Shown one piece after another: positions 42,511 through 51,488 of a DNA stretch of 64,000 nt. The notes beneath the pieces are model-generated. The model was not told the origin of the DNA. It ran no database searches and saw only the letters and a program-made list of their open reading frames with translations. Numbering within the stretch: position 1 is the first letter of the stretch; every line of letters starts with the position of its first letter. The stretch spans positions 1-64,000 of the forward strand of contig JAZUKN010000102.1 in assembly GCA_045643285.1 (NCBI GenBank), written 5' to 3'. The position numbers and the translations under genes were made by a program. Source of the stretch: UMGS1696 sp045643285. GTDB lineage: Bacteria > Bacillota > Clostridia > Oscillospirales > CAG-272.

Positions 42511-42948
42511 ATGAACGGAAAAATCTACTCACGCTATGCTGACGGACGGGCAAAAAAATCACCGTCACTCAAAAACTGCGCCCTTGCTTTTGTCTCGGGC
42601 GGTCTTATCTGCGCGCTTGCCGAGCTTTTCAAAAATATCTATCTCGGGGCGGGAATGTCCGACGAAAAAGCAGGTACTCTCGTTTCGGTGACGCTCATCT
42701 TCATCACGGCAGTTCTCACTGGCTTCGGCGTGTTCGACAATATCGCAAAGCATACGGGAGGCGGTACGCTTGTGCCGATAACCGGATTTGCGAACGCCGT
42801 TACGTCATCCGCGATTGATAACAAATCCGAGGGCTTCATCCTCGGCGTCGGCGCAAAGATCTTCACGATCGCCGGTCCCGTTATCCTTTACGGTGTGTCT
42901 ACCGGCGTGATTTACGGACTGATTTATTACTGCACGACTTTATTCTGA
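42511..42948 (+). CDS. spoVAC: Stage V sporulation protein AC
   Basis: The 145-residue protein has the SpoVAC pattern: FVSGGLICALAELFKN, then GGTLVPITGFANAVTSSAID, GFILGVGAKIF and GPVILYG, with four hydrophobic segments. SpoVAC is part of the channel that moves dipicolinic acid into the forespore and out at germination. ATG 42511 follows AAGAAGG; a longer in-frame start would run into the promoter. Its usual partners spoVAD and spoVAE are not adjacent here: a terminator and murI follow. Upstream is a candidate sigma-F/G promoter. Confidence 0.93.
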   Translation: MNGKIYSRYADGRAKKSPSLKNCALAFVSGGLICALAELFKNIYLGAGMSDEKAGTLVSVTLIFITAVLTGFGVFDNIAKHTGGGTLVPITGFANAVTSSAIDNKSEGFILGVGAKIFTIAGPVILYGVSTGVIYGLIYYCTTLF

Positions 42949-42960
42949 TTTTTCTATCCA

Positions 42961-42999
42961 AAATGCGGAACGGCTTACCTGCCCGAGTCCGCATTTTTT
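42961..42999 (+). terminator. Intrinsic terminator after spoVAC
   Basis: AAATGCGGA (42961-42969) pairs with TCCGCATTT (42988-42996), then TTTC. Confidence 0.85.
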
Positions 43000-43086
43000 C
43001 TTTTTATTTGCCGCCGCACTTGATTTTCGCACGCCGACGGGGTATAATATACAATAGAATATTATGGAAAACGGAGGTGCGCCGCC

Positions 43087-43875
43087 ATGGACGGATGCGA
43101 AAAGAAATACCGCGTCGGAATGCTCGATTCGGGCGTCGGCGGAATTTCCGTTCTTGCCTGCGCGAAAAGATTTCTGCCGCAGGTCGATTTTGTCTACTAC
43201 GCCGACACCGATCACGTCCCGTACGGCACAAAACCCGTCAGCGAGATAATATCGTACACCGATTCTGCCGTCCGTTCACTTACGGAAATGGGCGCGGACG
43301 CCGTTCTCATCGCGTGCAATACCGCAACAAGCGCGGCGGCACATATAATGCGCGAGATGTATCCTCTCCCGATAATCGGCATGGAACCTGCTCTCAAGCC
43401 TGCTGCCGAGCTTTATCCCGACGGAAAGATCCTCGTCTGCGCGACAAATGCAACTATCCACGGAAGCAAGCTCCGCGCACTGATAAAAACAACAGGCGCA
43501 CATCCCGATCTCGCGGTAACGGGCGAGCTTGTCGAGTTTGCCGAAAACGGTGTGTTCGACAGCGAGACGGTGGCAGATTATCTTATAAAAAAAATACCAG
43601 ACTGTGAAAAATATGACGCTGTCGTCCTCGGCTGTACGCACTTCACCTACTTCCGCGACGCTTTTTCGTTCGCGTTCCCGAAAGCCGAAATAATCGACGG
43701 CAACTGCGGTGCAGTCAGACGGCTCGCGTCTTTGCTCGGACTTGAAATGAGCGAAAAGTCCGTAGAATCCGCACCGACGGAATACCTTATTTCCGGTAGA
43801 GCGGCTGACGAAGAAGAAAAACGCCGCCTCATCTCATACGAAGAACGAATGACCGAATATTACGGGAGAGAATAA
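43087..43875 (+). CDS. murI: Glutamate racemase
   Basis: The 262-residue protein has the racemase signatures: LDSGVGGISV, VPYGTK, IACNTATSAA (first catalytic Cys) and VLGCTHFTYF (second Cys and His). It supplies D-glutamate for peptidoglycan. GGAGGTG precedes the ATG. It is followed nine bases later by ispD, so cell-wall and isoprenoid precursor synthesis are expressed together. Confidence 0.96.
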   Translation: MDGCEKKYRVGMLDSGVGGISVLACAKRFLPQVDFVYYADTDHVPYGTKPVSEIISYTDSAVRSLTEMGADAVLIACNTATSAAAHIMREMYPLPIIGMEPALKPAAELYPDGKILVCATNATIHGSKLRALIKTTGAHPDLAVTGELVEFAENGVFDSETVADYLIKKIPDCEKYDAVVLGCTHFTYFRDAFSFAFPKAEIIDGNCGAVRRLASLLGLEMSEKSVESAPTEYLISGRAADEEEKRRLISYEERMTEYYGRE

Positions 43876-43884
43876 TTTTATTAT

Positions 43885-44628
43885 ATGGGTAAGATTTCAT
43901 CATTGATTCGGACGGCGTTCTCTAAAAAACGCTTCTGCTCTGCCGTTATCCTTGCGGCAGGCATGGGAACGCGCTTTTCGTCCGATACGCCGAAGCAGTT
44001 TTTTGAGCTTTGCGGCGAACCCGTCATTCTTCACACCGCACGCGCATTCCAGAAAAGCGAACTTATCGACGAGATCGTTGTCGTTACTACGAAAACAGAG
44101 ACAGAGCGCGTCAGAGTGATGCTCAAAAGCCACGGCATAGACAAGCTCACCCGGGTGGTCGAGGGCGGAGAGACGCGCATGAAGTCCGCGAAGAACGGAT
44201 TTGAAGCCGTCAATCCCGAATGTGATTTCGTTGCGATACACGACGCGGCACGCTGTCTTGTTACGCCCGATATGATAGAGGCGGCATTTGAAGCGGCATT
44301 CGTGAATAAAGCCGCCGCCTGCGCTGCCGTATGCACGGACACGCTCAAAAAGTCCGACTCCGCAGATATGATAGTCGAAACCGTCGACAGAACGAATATG
44401 TGGCAGGTCGGGACGCCGCAGATTTTTGACGCGAATCTGTACCGCGCGGCACTTTATTACACCGAAAAGGACGGAACGAATTACACCGACGACTGCGGAC
44501 TTTGTGAAAAGCTCGGCTTTAAGATAAAGCTCGTCGACACCGGAAGAACGAATATAAAGATCACATACCCCGAAGACGTGATAATCGCAGAGGCAATTCT
44601 GCGTGCGAGACGGAACGGACAGGTGTGA
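43885..44628 (+). CDS. ispD: 2-C-methyl-D-erythritol 4-phosphate cytidylyltransferase
   Basis: The 247-residue protein has AVILAAGMGTRF and TPKQFFELCGEP (CTP binding), VAIHDAARCLV and NIKITYPEDVIIAE. It makes CDP-methylerythritol in the MEP isoprenoid pathway. An 18-residue basic extension precedes the usual start; ATG at 43885 has a poor ribosome site, so translation may couple to murI. A short repeat element and ispF follow, the usual MEP partner. Confidence 0.95.
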   Translation: MGKISSLIRTAFSKKRFCSAVILAAGMGTRFSSDTPKQFFELCGEPVILHTARAFQKSELIDEIVVVTTKTETERVRVMLKSHGIDKLTRVVEGGETRMKSAKNGFEAVNPECDFVAIHDAARCLVTPDMIEAAFEAAFVNKAAACAAVCTDTLKKSDSADMIVETVDRTNMWQVGTPQIFDANLYRAALYYTEKDGTNYTDDCGLCEKLGFKIKLVDTGRTNIKITYPEDVIIAEAILRARRNGQV

Positions 44629-44657
44629 TAATTAAACAGTTAATACTATGTTTATTT

Positions 44658-44705
44658 GGCTCCCTTGTGTAAAGGGAGCTGTCAACAAAGTTGACTGAGG
44701 GATTG
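44658..44705. repeat. Short hairpin repeat (TGGCTCCC...GACTGAGGG family)
   Basis: GGCTCCCTTgtgtAAAGGGAGC and GTCAACaaaGTTGAC form two adjacent stem-loops followed by TGAGGGATT. The same architecture with different loops occurs in the right unit of the repeat at 13083-13222. It lies between ispD and ispF and is non-coding. Confidence 0.7.
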
Positions 44706-44823
44706 TGTTCAAAACAAATGGACAAAGGTGTAATTCTTTCCACCGAAAACGATCCCATTCCACCGCCAAACATGGCAGAATAATTGCGGAATTACGATAA
44801 TGTGAAGAAAGGATTGCTGATTT

Positions 44824-45294
44824 ATGAGAATAGGACACGGATACGACGCGCACAGATTTTGTGAAAATAAACAGCTCGTCATCGGCGGCGCAAAGATCGA
44901 CAGTCCGCTCGGACTTCTTGCACATTCCGACGGCGACGTGCTTGCTCACGCCGTATCGGACGCACTTCTCGGCGCGGCAGGGGAGAGGGACATCGGTTAC
45001 CATTTCCCGGATACAGCCGACGAATACGAAAACATTGACTCGCTCATCCTTCTCCGAAAAGTCGGCGAGATCGTGAAGAACGACGGTTTTGCCGTAGACT
45101 ATATCGACTGCACAGTCGTCGCACAGAAGCCGAAAATGGCGGCGTATATTCCCGAAATGCGCGAAAAGCTCGCCGCCGCACTTGAGATTTCTCCCGACAG
45201 AGTGAACGTAAAGGCGACGACCGAAGAAAAAATGGGCTTTACTGGACGCGGAGAGGGAATAGCCGCTCACGCCGTCTGCATTCTCAAAGAATAA
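44824..45294 (+). CDS. ispF: 2-C-methyl-D-erythritol 2,4-cyclodiphosphate synthase
   Basis: The 156-residue protein has RIGHGYDAHRF (zinc Asp and His), HSDGDVLAHAVSDALLGA and ATTEEKMGFTGRGEGIAAHA. It forms the cyclic diphosphate of the MEP pathway. AAAGGA lies ahead of ATG 44824. About 195 bases with a repeat separate it from ispD. Its 3' end is touched by a minus-strand terminator belonging to a predicted RNA gene. Confidence 0.97.
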   Translation: MRIGHGYDAHRFCENKQLVIGGAKIDSPLGLLAHSDGDVLAHAVSDALLGAAGERDIGYHFPDTADEYENIDSLILLRKVGEIVKNDGFAVDYIDCTVVAQKPKMAAYIPEMREKLAAALEISPDRVNVKATTEEKMGFTGRGEGIAAHAVCILKE

Positions 45295-45432
45295 AAACGC
45301 CGGAGAATTATCTCCGACGCATTTATCTGAACCCGACGGACACGCGCCTGTTTCCCACGTCCTTTGTTTTTTTCGTCCGCGGCACGTATCCGACGGGGGA
45401 ATCTGTTTCACGACGGCTCTTTTGCCGTCAGT
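45289..45432 (-). ncRNA. Predicted structured RNA of unknown class
   Basis: Read on the minus strand, this stretch folds into GACGGC/GCCGTC (45429-45424 with 45417-45412), then a long stem CGGATACGTGCC (45392-45381) with GGCGCGTGTCCG (45348-45337) around a purine-rich loop, then a terminator GTCGGAGA/TCTCCGGC (45318-45299) with a T-run. Three positions in these stems are G-U pairs on the minus strand but would be C-A mismatches on the plus strand, which points to a minus-strand RNA. A TAAAAT at 45440-45435 could be its -10. It may extend upstream to about 45545, where further hairpins occur. The class is not recognised. Confidence 0.5.
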
Positions 45433-45580
45433 ACATTTTATGCCGCCGCGCCGCTTGTGCTATTCGTTCTGCCGGCTGCACGGGAACGGCTCATCGGCAA
45501 AATCCGGCGAAAAACGGCGCAATCAAACCGAAACCGCCGACTTGCAAAAGAAAAATACAATAAACAGCAGAGGTTAAATT

Positions 45581-46267
45581 ATGGAAAAGAAAATGCTTAT
45601 CTCTCCGTCGATCCTTGCGGCGGATTTTCTCCACCTCGAAGAAGAAATAAAGCTGACCGCGTATGCAGGGGCGGACATGATCCACTGCGACATAATGGAC
45701 GGCGTGTACGTTCCGAATATCTCGTTCGGATTCTCGATAGTCAAGCAGGTGAACTCAATAACAGACCTGCCGCTCGACGTGCACATGATGACCGCCTGCC
45801 CCGAAAAATATCTCGAAGTGCTGAAAGACGCCGGCGCGGACTACGTTACCGTTCATTCCGATTACGCCGATCAGTCCACCGTTTTCGACTGCGTGAAGAA
45901 GATTCGTGCGCTCGGTATGAAAGCGGGCGTGTCGCTCAAACCCCAATGCCCGTGGACGGATATTATTCCGTACTTTGATTATGTTGACCTCGTTCTTGTT
46001 ATGACGGTGGAGCCGGGCTTCGGCGGACAGAAATTCATGGCGGATATGATGCCGAAGGTCACGGCACTGCGCGAATACATAGACGCACATAACCCGGACG
46101 TGCTTCTCGAAGTCGACGGCGGAATAGGAGAGAAGACCGTTTCCGTTGCCGCAGAGGCAGGAGCGGACACATTCGTCGCGGGAACGGCGTTCTATAAGGC
46201 GGCAAGCGTCAAGGGAGAATGCGCGGAACTCAGGAAAATCGCCGCAGACGCATACCCGAAGAAATGA
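45581..46267 (+). CDS. rpe: Ribulose-phosphate 3-epimerase
   Basis: The 228-residue TIM barrel has LISPSILAADF, MIHCDIMDGVYVPN (metal His and Asp), LDVHMMT, MTVEPGFGGQKF and EVDGGI. It interconverts ribulose 5-phosphate and xylulose 5-phosphate in the pentose phosphate pathway. The ribosome site AGAGG lies before the ATG. The 286 bases between it and ispF hold the predicted RNA on the other strand. It is followed by a PRPP-synthase-like gene, matching ribose-phosphate supply. Confidence 0.96.
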   Translation: MEKKMLISPSILAADFLHLEEEIKLTAYAGADMIHCDIMDGVYVPNISFGFSIVKQVNSITDLPLDVHMMTACPEKYLEVLKDAGADYVTVHSDYADQSTVFDCVKKIRALGMKAGVSLKPQCPWTDIIPYFDYVDLVLVMTVEPGFGGQKFMADMMPKVTALREYIDAHNPDVLLEVDGGIGEKTVSVAAEAGADTFVAGTAFYKAASVKGECAELRKIAADAYPKK

Positions 46268-46310
46268 ATCGGCACAATATACAATATTTATTCAAACTTT
46301 TGTGAATTTT

Positions 46311-46326
46311 CTGTGACAAATCACAG
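46311..46326. promoter_or_regulatory. TGTGA/TCACA dyad upstream of prs
   Basis: CTGTGA and TCACAG are separated by CAAA, giving a 16-bp dyad 42 bases upstream of the prs extended -10. It resembles operators of Crp/Fnr-family regulators, though the central gap is shorter than the Crp site. No T-run follows. Confidence 0.35.
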
Positions 46327-46367
46327 TTCATAAATTCGTTCCGATTCAACAAAAAACGCCTTAAATA

Positions 46368-46376
46368 TGCTATAAT
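46368..46376 (+). promoter_or_regulatory. Extended -10 promoter for prs
   Basis: TGC followed by TATAAT (46371-46376). The start codon is at 46432. Confidence 0.6.
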
Positions 46377-46431
46377 ATATAATAAGCATGGATAGTGCTT
46401 ATAAAAATTCAATATACTGTGTGGGGTGCGT

Positions 46432-47574
46432 ATGAGTGACAGCTTTTTCGGTGATCTTTCGGTCATAGGGATGCGCGGATGCGACAAATTTGTTGACCAG
46501 GTCGACTACTATCTGAAACAATGGAGAGCGCACGAAGAAAAAGAGTCTTTCGTGACTTACGCCGAATGTCCGAGATTCGGTTCCGGCGAGGGCAAAGGAC
46601 TTTCCCATTCTTCGATGAGAGGCCACGACGTTTATATCATCTCCGACTGCTTCAATCACGGAGTAAAGTATAAAATGTTCGGCGAAGAAGTCCCGATGAG
46701 TCCCGACGATCATTTCTCCGACCTCAAGAGAGTGATCGCGTCCATGGGCGGCAAGGCGAGAAGGATCACGGTCATCATGCCGATGCTTTACGAAGGCAGA
46801 CAGCATAAGAGAACGGCGCGTGAATCGCTCGACTGCGCTATCGCACTTCAGGAGCTTGTCAATATGGGAGTGCAGAACATCATCACGTTCGACGCCCACG
46901 ACGACAGAGTATCAAACGCAATTCCGCTGACCGGCTTTGACAGCATCAGACCTACATATCAGATGCTGAAAGCTCTCGTCCGCGACGTACCGGACGTATC
47001 GTTCAACCACGAAGATATAATGGTCATCTCCCCCGATGAAGGCGCTATCTCAAGAACGATGTTCTACGCCTCCGTGCTCGGACTCGACCTCGGTATGTTC
47101 TATAAGAGACGCAACTACGCCGTAGTAATCGACGGCAAGAACCCGATAGAAGCGCACGAATACCTCGGCAAGAGCATCAAGGGCAAGGACGCTATCGTCG
47201 TAGACGATATGATTTCCTCCGGCGATTCGATACTCGACGTATCACGCCAGCTCAAGGAAAGAGGAGCAAAGCGCATCTTCCTCTTCGCGTCTTTCGGTCT
47301 GTTCACGAACGGCTACGACGCATTCGATAAAGCATACGCAGAGGGACTCTTCACGAAGTGCTTCACGACGAACCTCGTCTACCACCCGACGGGACTTATG
47401 GATAAACCGTGGTATTCCGAAGTCAATATGTGCAAATACGTTGCTCTTATCATAGACACCCTCAACCAGGATCACTCAATAGCCGCAATGCTCAACCCTG
47501 TTGAAAAGATCCATAATATCATAAACAAGCAGAACGCTAAAACAGAGACACAGCAGAAGCTCGAAATAAAGTAA
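46432..47574 (+). CDS. prs: Divergent ribose-phosphate pyrophosphokinase
   Basis: The 380-residue protein is longer than classic PRPP synthase (about 315) and departs from its signatures: MPMLYEGRQHKR replaces PYxxYARQDRK, and FDAHDDRVSNAIP replaces the DLHAxQIQGFF block. The PRPP-binding loop VVDDMISSGDS is intact, and RGHDVYIISD fits the N-terminal half. It should make PRPP from ribose 5-phosphate and ATP. ATG 46432 is preferred over an in-frame GTG at 46426. It leads an operon-like run with argS and yebC. Loss of the standard regulatory residues could mean different allostery (inference). Confidence 0.82.
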   Translation: MSDSFFGDLSVIGMRGCDKFVDQVDYYLKQWRAHEEKESFVTYAECPRFGSGEGKGLSHSSMRGHDVYIISDCFNHGVKYKMFGEEVPMSPDDHFSDLKRVIASMGGKARRITVIMPMLYEGRQHKRTARESLDCAIALQELVNMGVQNIITFDAHDDRVSNAIPLTGFDSIRPTYQMLKALVRDVPDVSFNHEDIMVISPDEGAISRTMFYASVLGLDLGMFYKRRNYAVVIDGKNPIEAHEYLGKSIKGKDAIVVDDMISSGDSILDVSRQLKERGAKRIFLFASFGLFTNGYDAFDKAYAEGLFTKCFTTNLVYHPTGLMDKPWYSEVNMCKYVALIIDTLNQDHSIAAMLNPVEKIHNIINKQNAKTETQQKLEIK

Positions 47575-47586
47575 ATCGGAGTAAGT

Positions 47587-49314
47587 ATGCAGTATTTCAA
47601 GAAAAAAACGGCAGAGGCACTTTTCTCGGCGATTTCTTCTCTGACTCCCGACTCGGGACTCACAGTCGACGAGATCGTCACGCTTCTCGAATATCCGCCG
47701 GACACAACGCTCGGAGACGTGGCGTTCCCGTGCTTCCGTCTCTCGAAGGCACTGAGAATGGCACCGCCGAAGATCGCGGCAGAGCTAAGCGAAAAGCTTG
47801 CCGACTATCCTCTCGCGTCGGTTTCCGTTGCTGGCGGTTATCTCAACTTCAAAATAAACCCCGAATATCTCTCCGATCACGTTCTTTGCGAGATCGAAGA
47901 AAAAGGCGGAAAATACGGCTCGGACGGACACGGAGAGGGGAAGCGAGTCGTCCTCGACTATTCGTCTCCGAATATCTGTAAGCCGTTCCATATCGGACAC
48001 CTCGGTACTACCGTTATCGGTCATTCTATAAAGCTCCTTCATCAGTTCGTCGGCTACGAATGCACGGGTATCAACTACCTTGGCGACTGGGGAACGCAGT
48101 TCGGCAAGCAGATCATCGCATACCGCAGATGGGCTGACAAGGACATCATCGAAAATGGCACGAACGACGAAAAGGTGGACGAGCTTGTCAGAATCTACGT
48201 TATGTTCCATAACGAAGCCGAAAAAGACCCGTCGCTTGAAGACGAAGCGAGAGCGGAATTTCATAAAATGGAAGAGGGAGACGCCGAAAACCTCGCTCTC
48301 CGTCAGAAATTCGTTGATATATCCCTCGCCGAATATAAAAAGACGTATAAACAGCTCGGTATCGAGTTCGATTCGTATAAAGGCGAGTCGTTCTATACAG
48401 ATAAAATGCCGGCGCAGGTCGAAAAGCTCCGCGAGCTCGGATTGCTCAAAATCGACAACGGCGCGTCTATCGTCGATCTCGAAGAGTACGGTATGCCGCC
48501 GTGCCTTATCTTAAAGAAAGACGGCTCGTCGCTTTATCCGACAAGAGATATAGCCGCCGCCGTTTACCGTAAGCAGACGTACGACTTCGATAAATGTATC
48601 TACATCACCGCCGCATCTCAGAGCCTGCACTTCTCGCAGTGGTTCAAGGTCGTCGAGATGATGGGCTACGACTGGTATAAAGGACTTGTACACGTTCCGT
48701 ACGGTACGGTGTCTGTCGACGGCGCAAAGCTCGCCACAAGAACAGGCAACGTCGTACTGCTCAAGGACCTCTTCAAGCTCTCGACTGATAAAGTAAGCGA
48801 AGTCATGGCAGAGAAGAGCCCCGATCTCGAAAACCGCGAGGAAGTTGCGGAGGCAGTCGGTGTCGGCGCGATAATCTTCAACTATCTCTATAACAGCAGG
48901 ATCAAGGATATAAACTTCACTCTCGATCAGGCACTCAGCTTTGAGGGAAGCACAGGTCCGTACGCTCAGTACACATACGCGAGAACGTGTTCGATCCTCT
49001 CGAAGGCAAAGGAATCCGGGATCAGCGGTGTCGGCGGAAAACTCACCCACGCGAGCGAAGAAGAGCTGCTCAAGACGCTCTCCCGATTCCCCGAAAAGGT
49101 GTCGGACGCAGTAGAGCAGTATGAGCCGTCCGTAATCACGAGATATGCAATAGAGGTTTGCACGGCGTTCAACCACTTCTACCGCGACTGCCCGATAGTG
49201 ACGGCTGAAACGGACGAAGAAAAAGCGTTCCGCGTCCGCCTCACAAAAGCCGCAAATACCGTACTCGGCACCGCGCTCCACCTTGTCTGCATGAAAACAC
49301 CCGAAAAAATTTAA
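47587..49314 (+). CDS. argS: Arginyl-tRNA synthetase
   Basis: The 575-residue class I enzyme has an N-terminal tRNA-recognition domain, the HIGH motif (FHIGHLGTT), the Rossmann catalytic core with NYLGDWGTQFGK, KLATRTGNVV in place of KMSKS, as is usual for ArgRS, and the all-alpha anticodon domain. It charges tRNA-Arg. CGGAG precedes the ATG, 12 bases after prs. Length is normal. Confidence 0.97.
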   Translation: MQYFKKKTAEALFSAISSLTPDSGLTVDEIVTLLEYPPDTTLGDVAFPCFRLSKALRMAPPKIAAELSEKLADYPLASVSVAGGYLNFKINPEYLSDHVLCEIEEKGGKYGSDGHGEGKRVVLDYSSPNICKPFHIGHLGTTVIGHSIKLLHQFVGYECTGINYLGDWGTQFGKQIIAYRRWADKDIIENGTNDEKVDELVRIYVMFHNEAEKDPSLEDEARAEFHKMEEGDAENLALRQKFVDISLAEYKKTYKQLGIEFDSYKGESFYTDKMPAQVEKLRELGLLKIDNGASIVDLEEYGMPPCLILKKDGSSLYPTRDIAAAVYRKQTYDFDKCIYITAASQSLHFSQWFKVVEMMGYDWYKGLVHVPYGTVSVDGAKLATRTGNVVLLKDLFKLSTDKVSEVMAEKSPDLENREEVAEAVGVGAIIFNYLYNSRIKDINFTLDQALSFEGSTGPYAQYTYARTCSILSKAKESGISGVGGKLTHASEEELLKTLSRFPEKVSDAVEQYEPSVITRYAIEVCTAFNHFYRDCPIVTAETDEEKAFRVRLTKAANTVLGTALHLVCMKTPEKI

Positions 49315-49338
49315 TTTAACATATACGAGGTAATAAAG

Positions 49339-50079
49339 ATGTCAGGACACAGTAAATGGAACAATATCAAGAACAAAAAGGCAAAGACAGACGCCGCAAA
49401 GGGTAAAGTGTTCACAAAGATCGGTAAGGAGATCGCCATTTGCGTAAGAGAGGGCGGCGGTGACCCGAACACCAACGGTAAGCTCCGTGATCTTATCTCC
49501 AAGGCAAAAGCCGCAAACGTCCCGAACGATAACATCGACCGCGCTATCAAGAAGGCAATGGGCGCAGACGCCGTTCAGTACGAAGAGATCATCTATGAAG
49601 GCTACGGTCCGTGCGGAGTTGCAGTCATCGTTGAAACTGCAACGGATTCGAGAAACCGTACAGCATCCGACGTTCGCCACTTCTTCGATAAGTACGGCGG
49701 AAATCTCGGCGCTACCGGTTGCGTATCCTATATGTTCGACGATAAGGGCGTGATCATCCTCCTCCGCGAAGACAACGAAAAGGCTGACGAGGACGAGCTT
49801 ATGGAAGCCGCACTCGAGGCAGGCGCAGAAGACTTCTCCGCAGACGAAGACGCATTCGAGATCACGACACAGCCCGACGACGTATACGCTATCAAGGAAG
49901 CACTTGAGGCAAAGGGCTATAAAGTCGAATCCGCGGAAGAAACGAAGATCCCGCAGTCGTACGTAACGCTCACCGACGAAGAAGCGATCAAGAATATGAA
50001 CGCACTTCTCGAACACCTCGACGAAAGCGACGACGTTTCCGAAGTATACCACAACTGGGAAAACGCCGACGAAGAATAA
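49339..50079 (+). CDS. yebC: YebC/PmpR-family protein (TACO1-like)
   Basis: The 246-residue protein starts MSGHSKWNNIKNKK and contains EIAICVREGGGDPN and GYGPCGVAVIVE, the family signature. Members act as DNA-binding regulators or as translation factors that help ribosomes over proline stretches. GAGG lies ahead of the ATG, 24 bases after argS. The gene closes its operon at a strong terminator. Confidence 0.95.
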   Translation: MSGHSKWNNIKNKKAKTDAAKGKVFTKIGKEIAICVREGGGDPNTNGKLRDLISKAKAANVPNDNIDRAIKKAMGADAVQYEEIIYEGYGPCGVAVIVETATDSRNRTASDVRHFFDKYGGNLGATGCVSYMFDDKGVIILLREDNEKADEDELMEAALEAGAEDFSADEDAFEITTQPDDVYAIKEALEAKGYKVESAEETKIPQSYVTLTDEEAIKNMNALLEHLDESDDVSEVYHNWENADEE

Positions 50080-50092
50080 TTACAGTCAAAAC

Positions 50093-50131
50093 AAAATCCA
50101 CCGGATCCATAACGGAAACGGTGGATTTTTT
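50093..50131 (+). terminator. Intrinsic terminator after yebC
   Basis: AAAATCCACCG (50093-50103) pairs with CGGTGGATTTT (50119-50129), running into six T. Confidence 0.9.
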
Positions 50132-50165
50132 GTTTTCATCAAACGGTAGTTTACGTAAGCGCGAA

Positions 50166-51488
50166 TCAAAGCTCAGTCCGCAGTGTCCAGGTCTGCTGAC
50201 GGATGCGTCTGCTCAGCCACTCATCCTTGAAATCTGTGCTGTGGATCCAGTATCCGTCGATGCGGCACGTCTTGATATGCGGGAAAGTACCGGCGTAGTT
50301 GCATTCCTGCGCCCTCGGATAAAGGGTGACGCGCTCCGATCCCATGGCGACATCAAGCATGGCGAACAGGAGATCGGCAGGACCGACCTTCTGACCGTCG
50401 ACGAAAATGAACGGAGGAATAAAATCGTCGTGGGAGAGAGAAGCGGCGGCTTTTCTGATTCCGTCGGCAGATAGGATCACACTCTCCGTTATGCCTTCGG
50501 GATCTGCGAGGAAACCGTGGACTCTGCCGGTGGTGTAAGGCTCATCCGAGAAGAGAAAATGCCGTGCGGCGAAGAAGCAGTCCGCGACCGATAACGAAAC
50601 GGGAGAAACGAGCCACTTGAAGTCTTTTTCAAGCGATTGTTTGACAGGGGGAAGCATTTCACGGGTGACAGTTCTGCCGAAAATATCGTTTTTGACTTTT
50701 TCATCGAGTGTTTCGAGCGGCGGAAGAACGAATCGCGGATCGGATTTCAGCGCTTTGGCGAGAGAATCCATACGACGGTAGAACATTTCGCTTTCTTCTG
50801 CGGTGTGCATTTCCGGCTCTTCCCATTCGTACATCGGGTGGTGGTTGTACCCGTCGTAATTGACTCTGTCCCAGTGCTTTTTATAAATCGCTCTGTGCGG
50901 GTGGTGACAGATGAAAACGTGACGTAGAGATGCCATGCGGTCAATTAGTGCCGCTTCGTTGTAGTCATCCTTGAAAAGCTCGTCTTCAAGGCAGATGTCG
51001 TAATTCGTGTGGAATCCGTTGCAGTAATAGAAACCGGAACCGTCCGGCATCGGATTGATACTGCCGATGAAGATCGGTATATCCCAGTCGGCGTAGGTGT
51101 ACATTGCAACATAGGACATACTGTAACCGGGCGGGCAGGCGGCAACAACGGAATCGATGCCGGTAGCGGCCTTGATCATGCCGAGACCTTCCGCCTCCTG
51201 TCTCTCGAACTCTCGGCGTGCGTTGAAGTAATCCTCGAGATCCGTGTATTCACAAATGGTCGGGTGGATACTGTGGCGGAGAGAGTGGGTGGAGATCGTA
51301 TGTTTTTTCAGAGAATCAAGCACATCATAACGGCGGTTGCGGATCAGCTCACGCGCAAGGTATCCGACAAGATTGAAGTTGCCTTTGATACCGTTTGCCG
51401 AGAGAATATCCGCTTCTCTTTTTGCCGAAGTGCTTGATTTGTCACTCGTGAAGTCCTCTGTATCGAAACAGAAATATACGTCAGTCAT
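50166..51488 (-). CDS. Polysaccharide-deacetylase-like (NodB-fold) protein
   Basis: The 440-residue protein starts VYFCFDTEDF, with the metal-site Asp pair of NodB-type deacetylases, and has THSLRHS (an H-x3-H metal motif) and ACPPGYS, which resembles the substrate-loop motif. A long C-terminal part (about 250-440) has no recognised family. There is no signal peptide, so it may act in the cytoplasm on a sugar or amide. GAGGAA precedes the ATG. It is a lone gene convergent with yebC and followed by nothing on its strand. Substrate unknown. Confidence 0.7.
   Translation of the reverse strand: MTDVYFCFDTEDFTSDKSSTSAKREADILSANGIKGNFNLVGYLARELIRNRRYDVLDSLKKHTISTHSLRHSIHPTICEYTDLEDYFNARREFERQEAEGLGMIKAATGIDSVVAACPPGYSMSYVAMYTYADWDIPIFIGSINPMPDGSGFYYCNGFHTNYDICLEDELFKDDYNEAALIDRMASLRHVFICHHPHRAIYKKHWDRVNYDGYNHHPMYEWEEPEMHTAEESEMFYRRMDSLAKALKSDPRFVLPPLETLDEKVKNDIFGRTVTREMLPPVKQSLEKDFKWLVSPVSLSVADCFFAARHFLFSDEPYTTGRVHGFLADPEGITESVILSADGIRKAAASLSHDDFIPPFIFVDGQKVGPADLLFAMLDVAMGSERVTLYPRAQECNYAGTFPHIKTCRIDGYWIHSTDFKDEWLSRRIRQQTWTLRTEL

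Noticed and set aside
44632..45411. A 259-codon minus-strand open frame over ispF and the gap before rpe
   Set aside because: It is antisense to ispF, and its upstream part coincides with the stems and terminator of the predicted RNA, so the openness is better explained by RNA structure and shadowing.
45364..45580. Plus-strand gene between ispF and rpe
   Set aside because: The open frame runs out of phase into rpe and has no recognisable protein features; the region looks like structured RNA.
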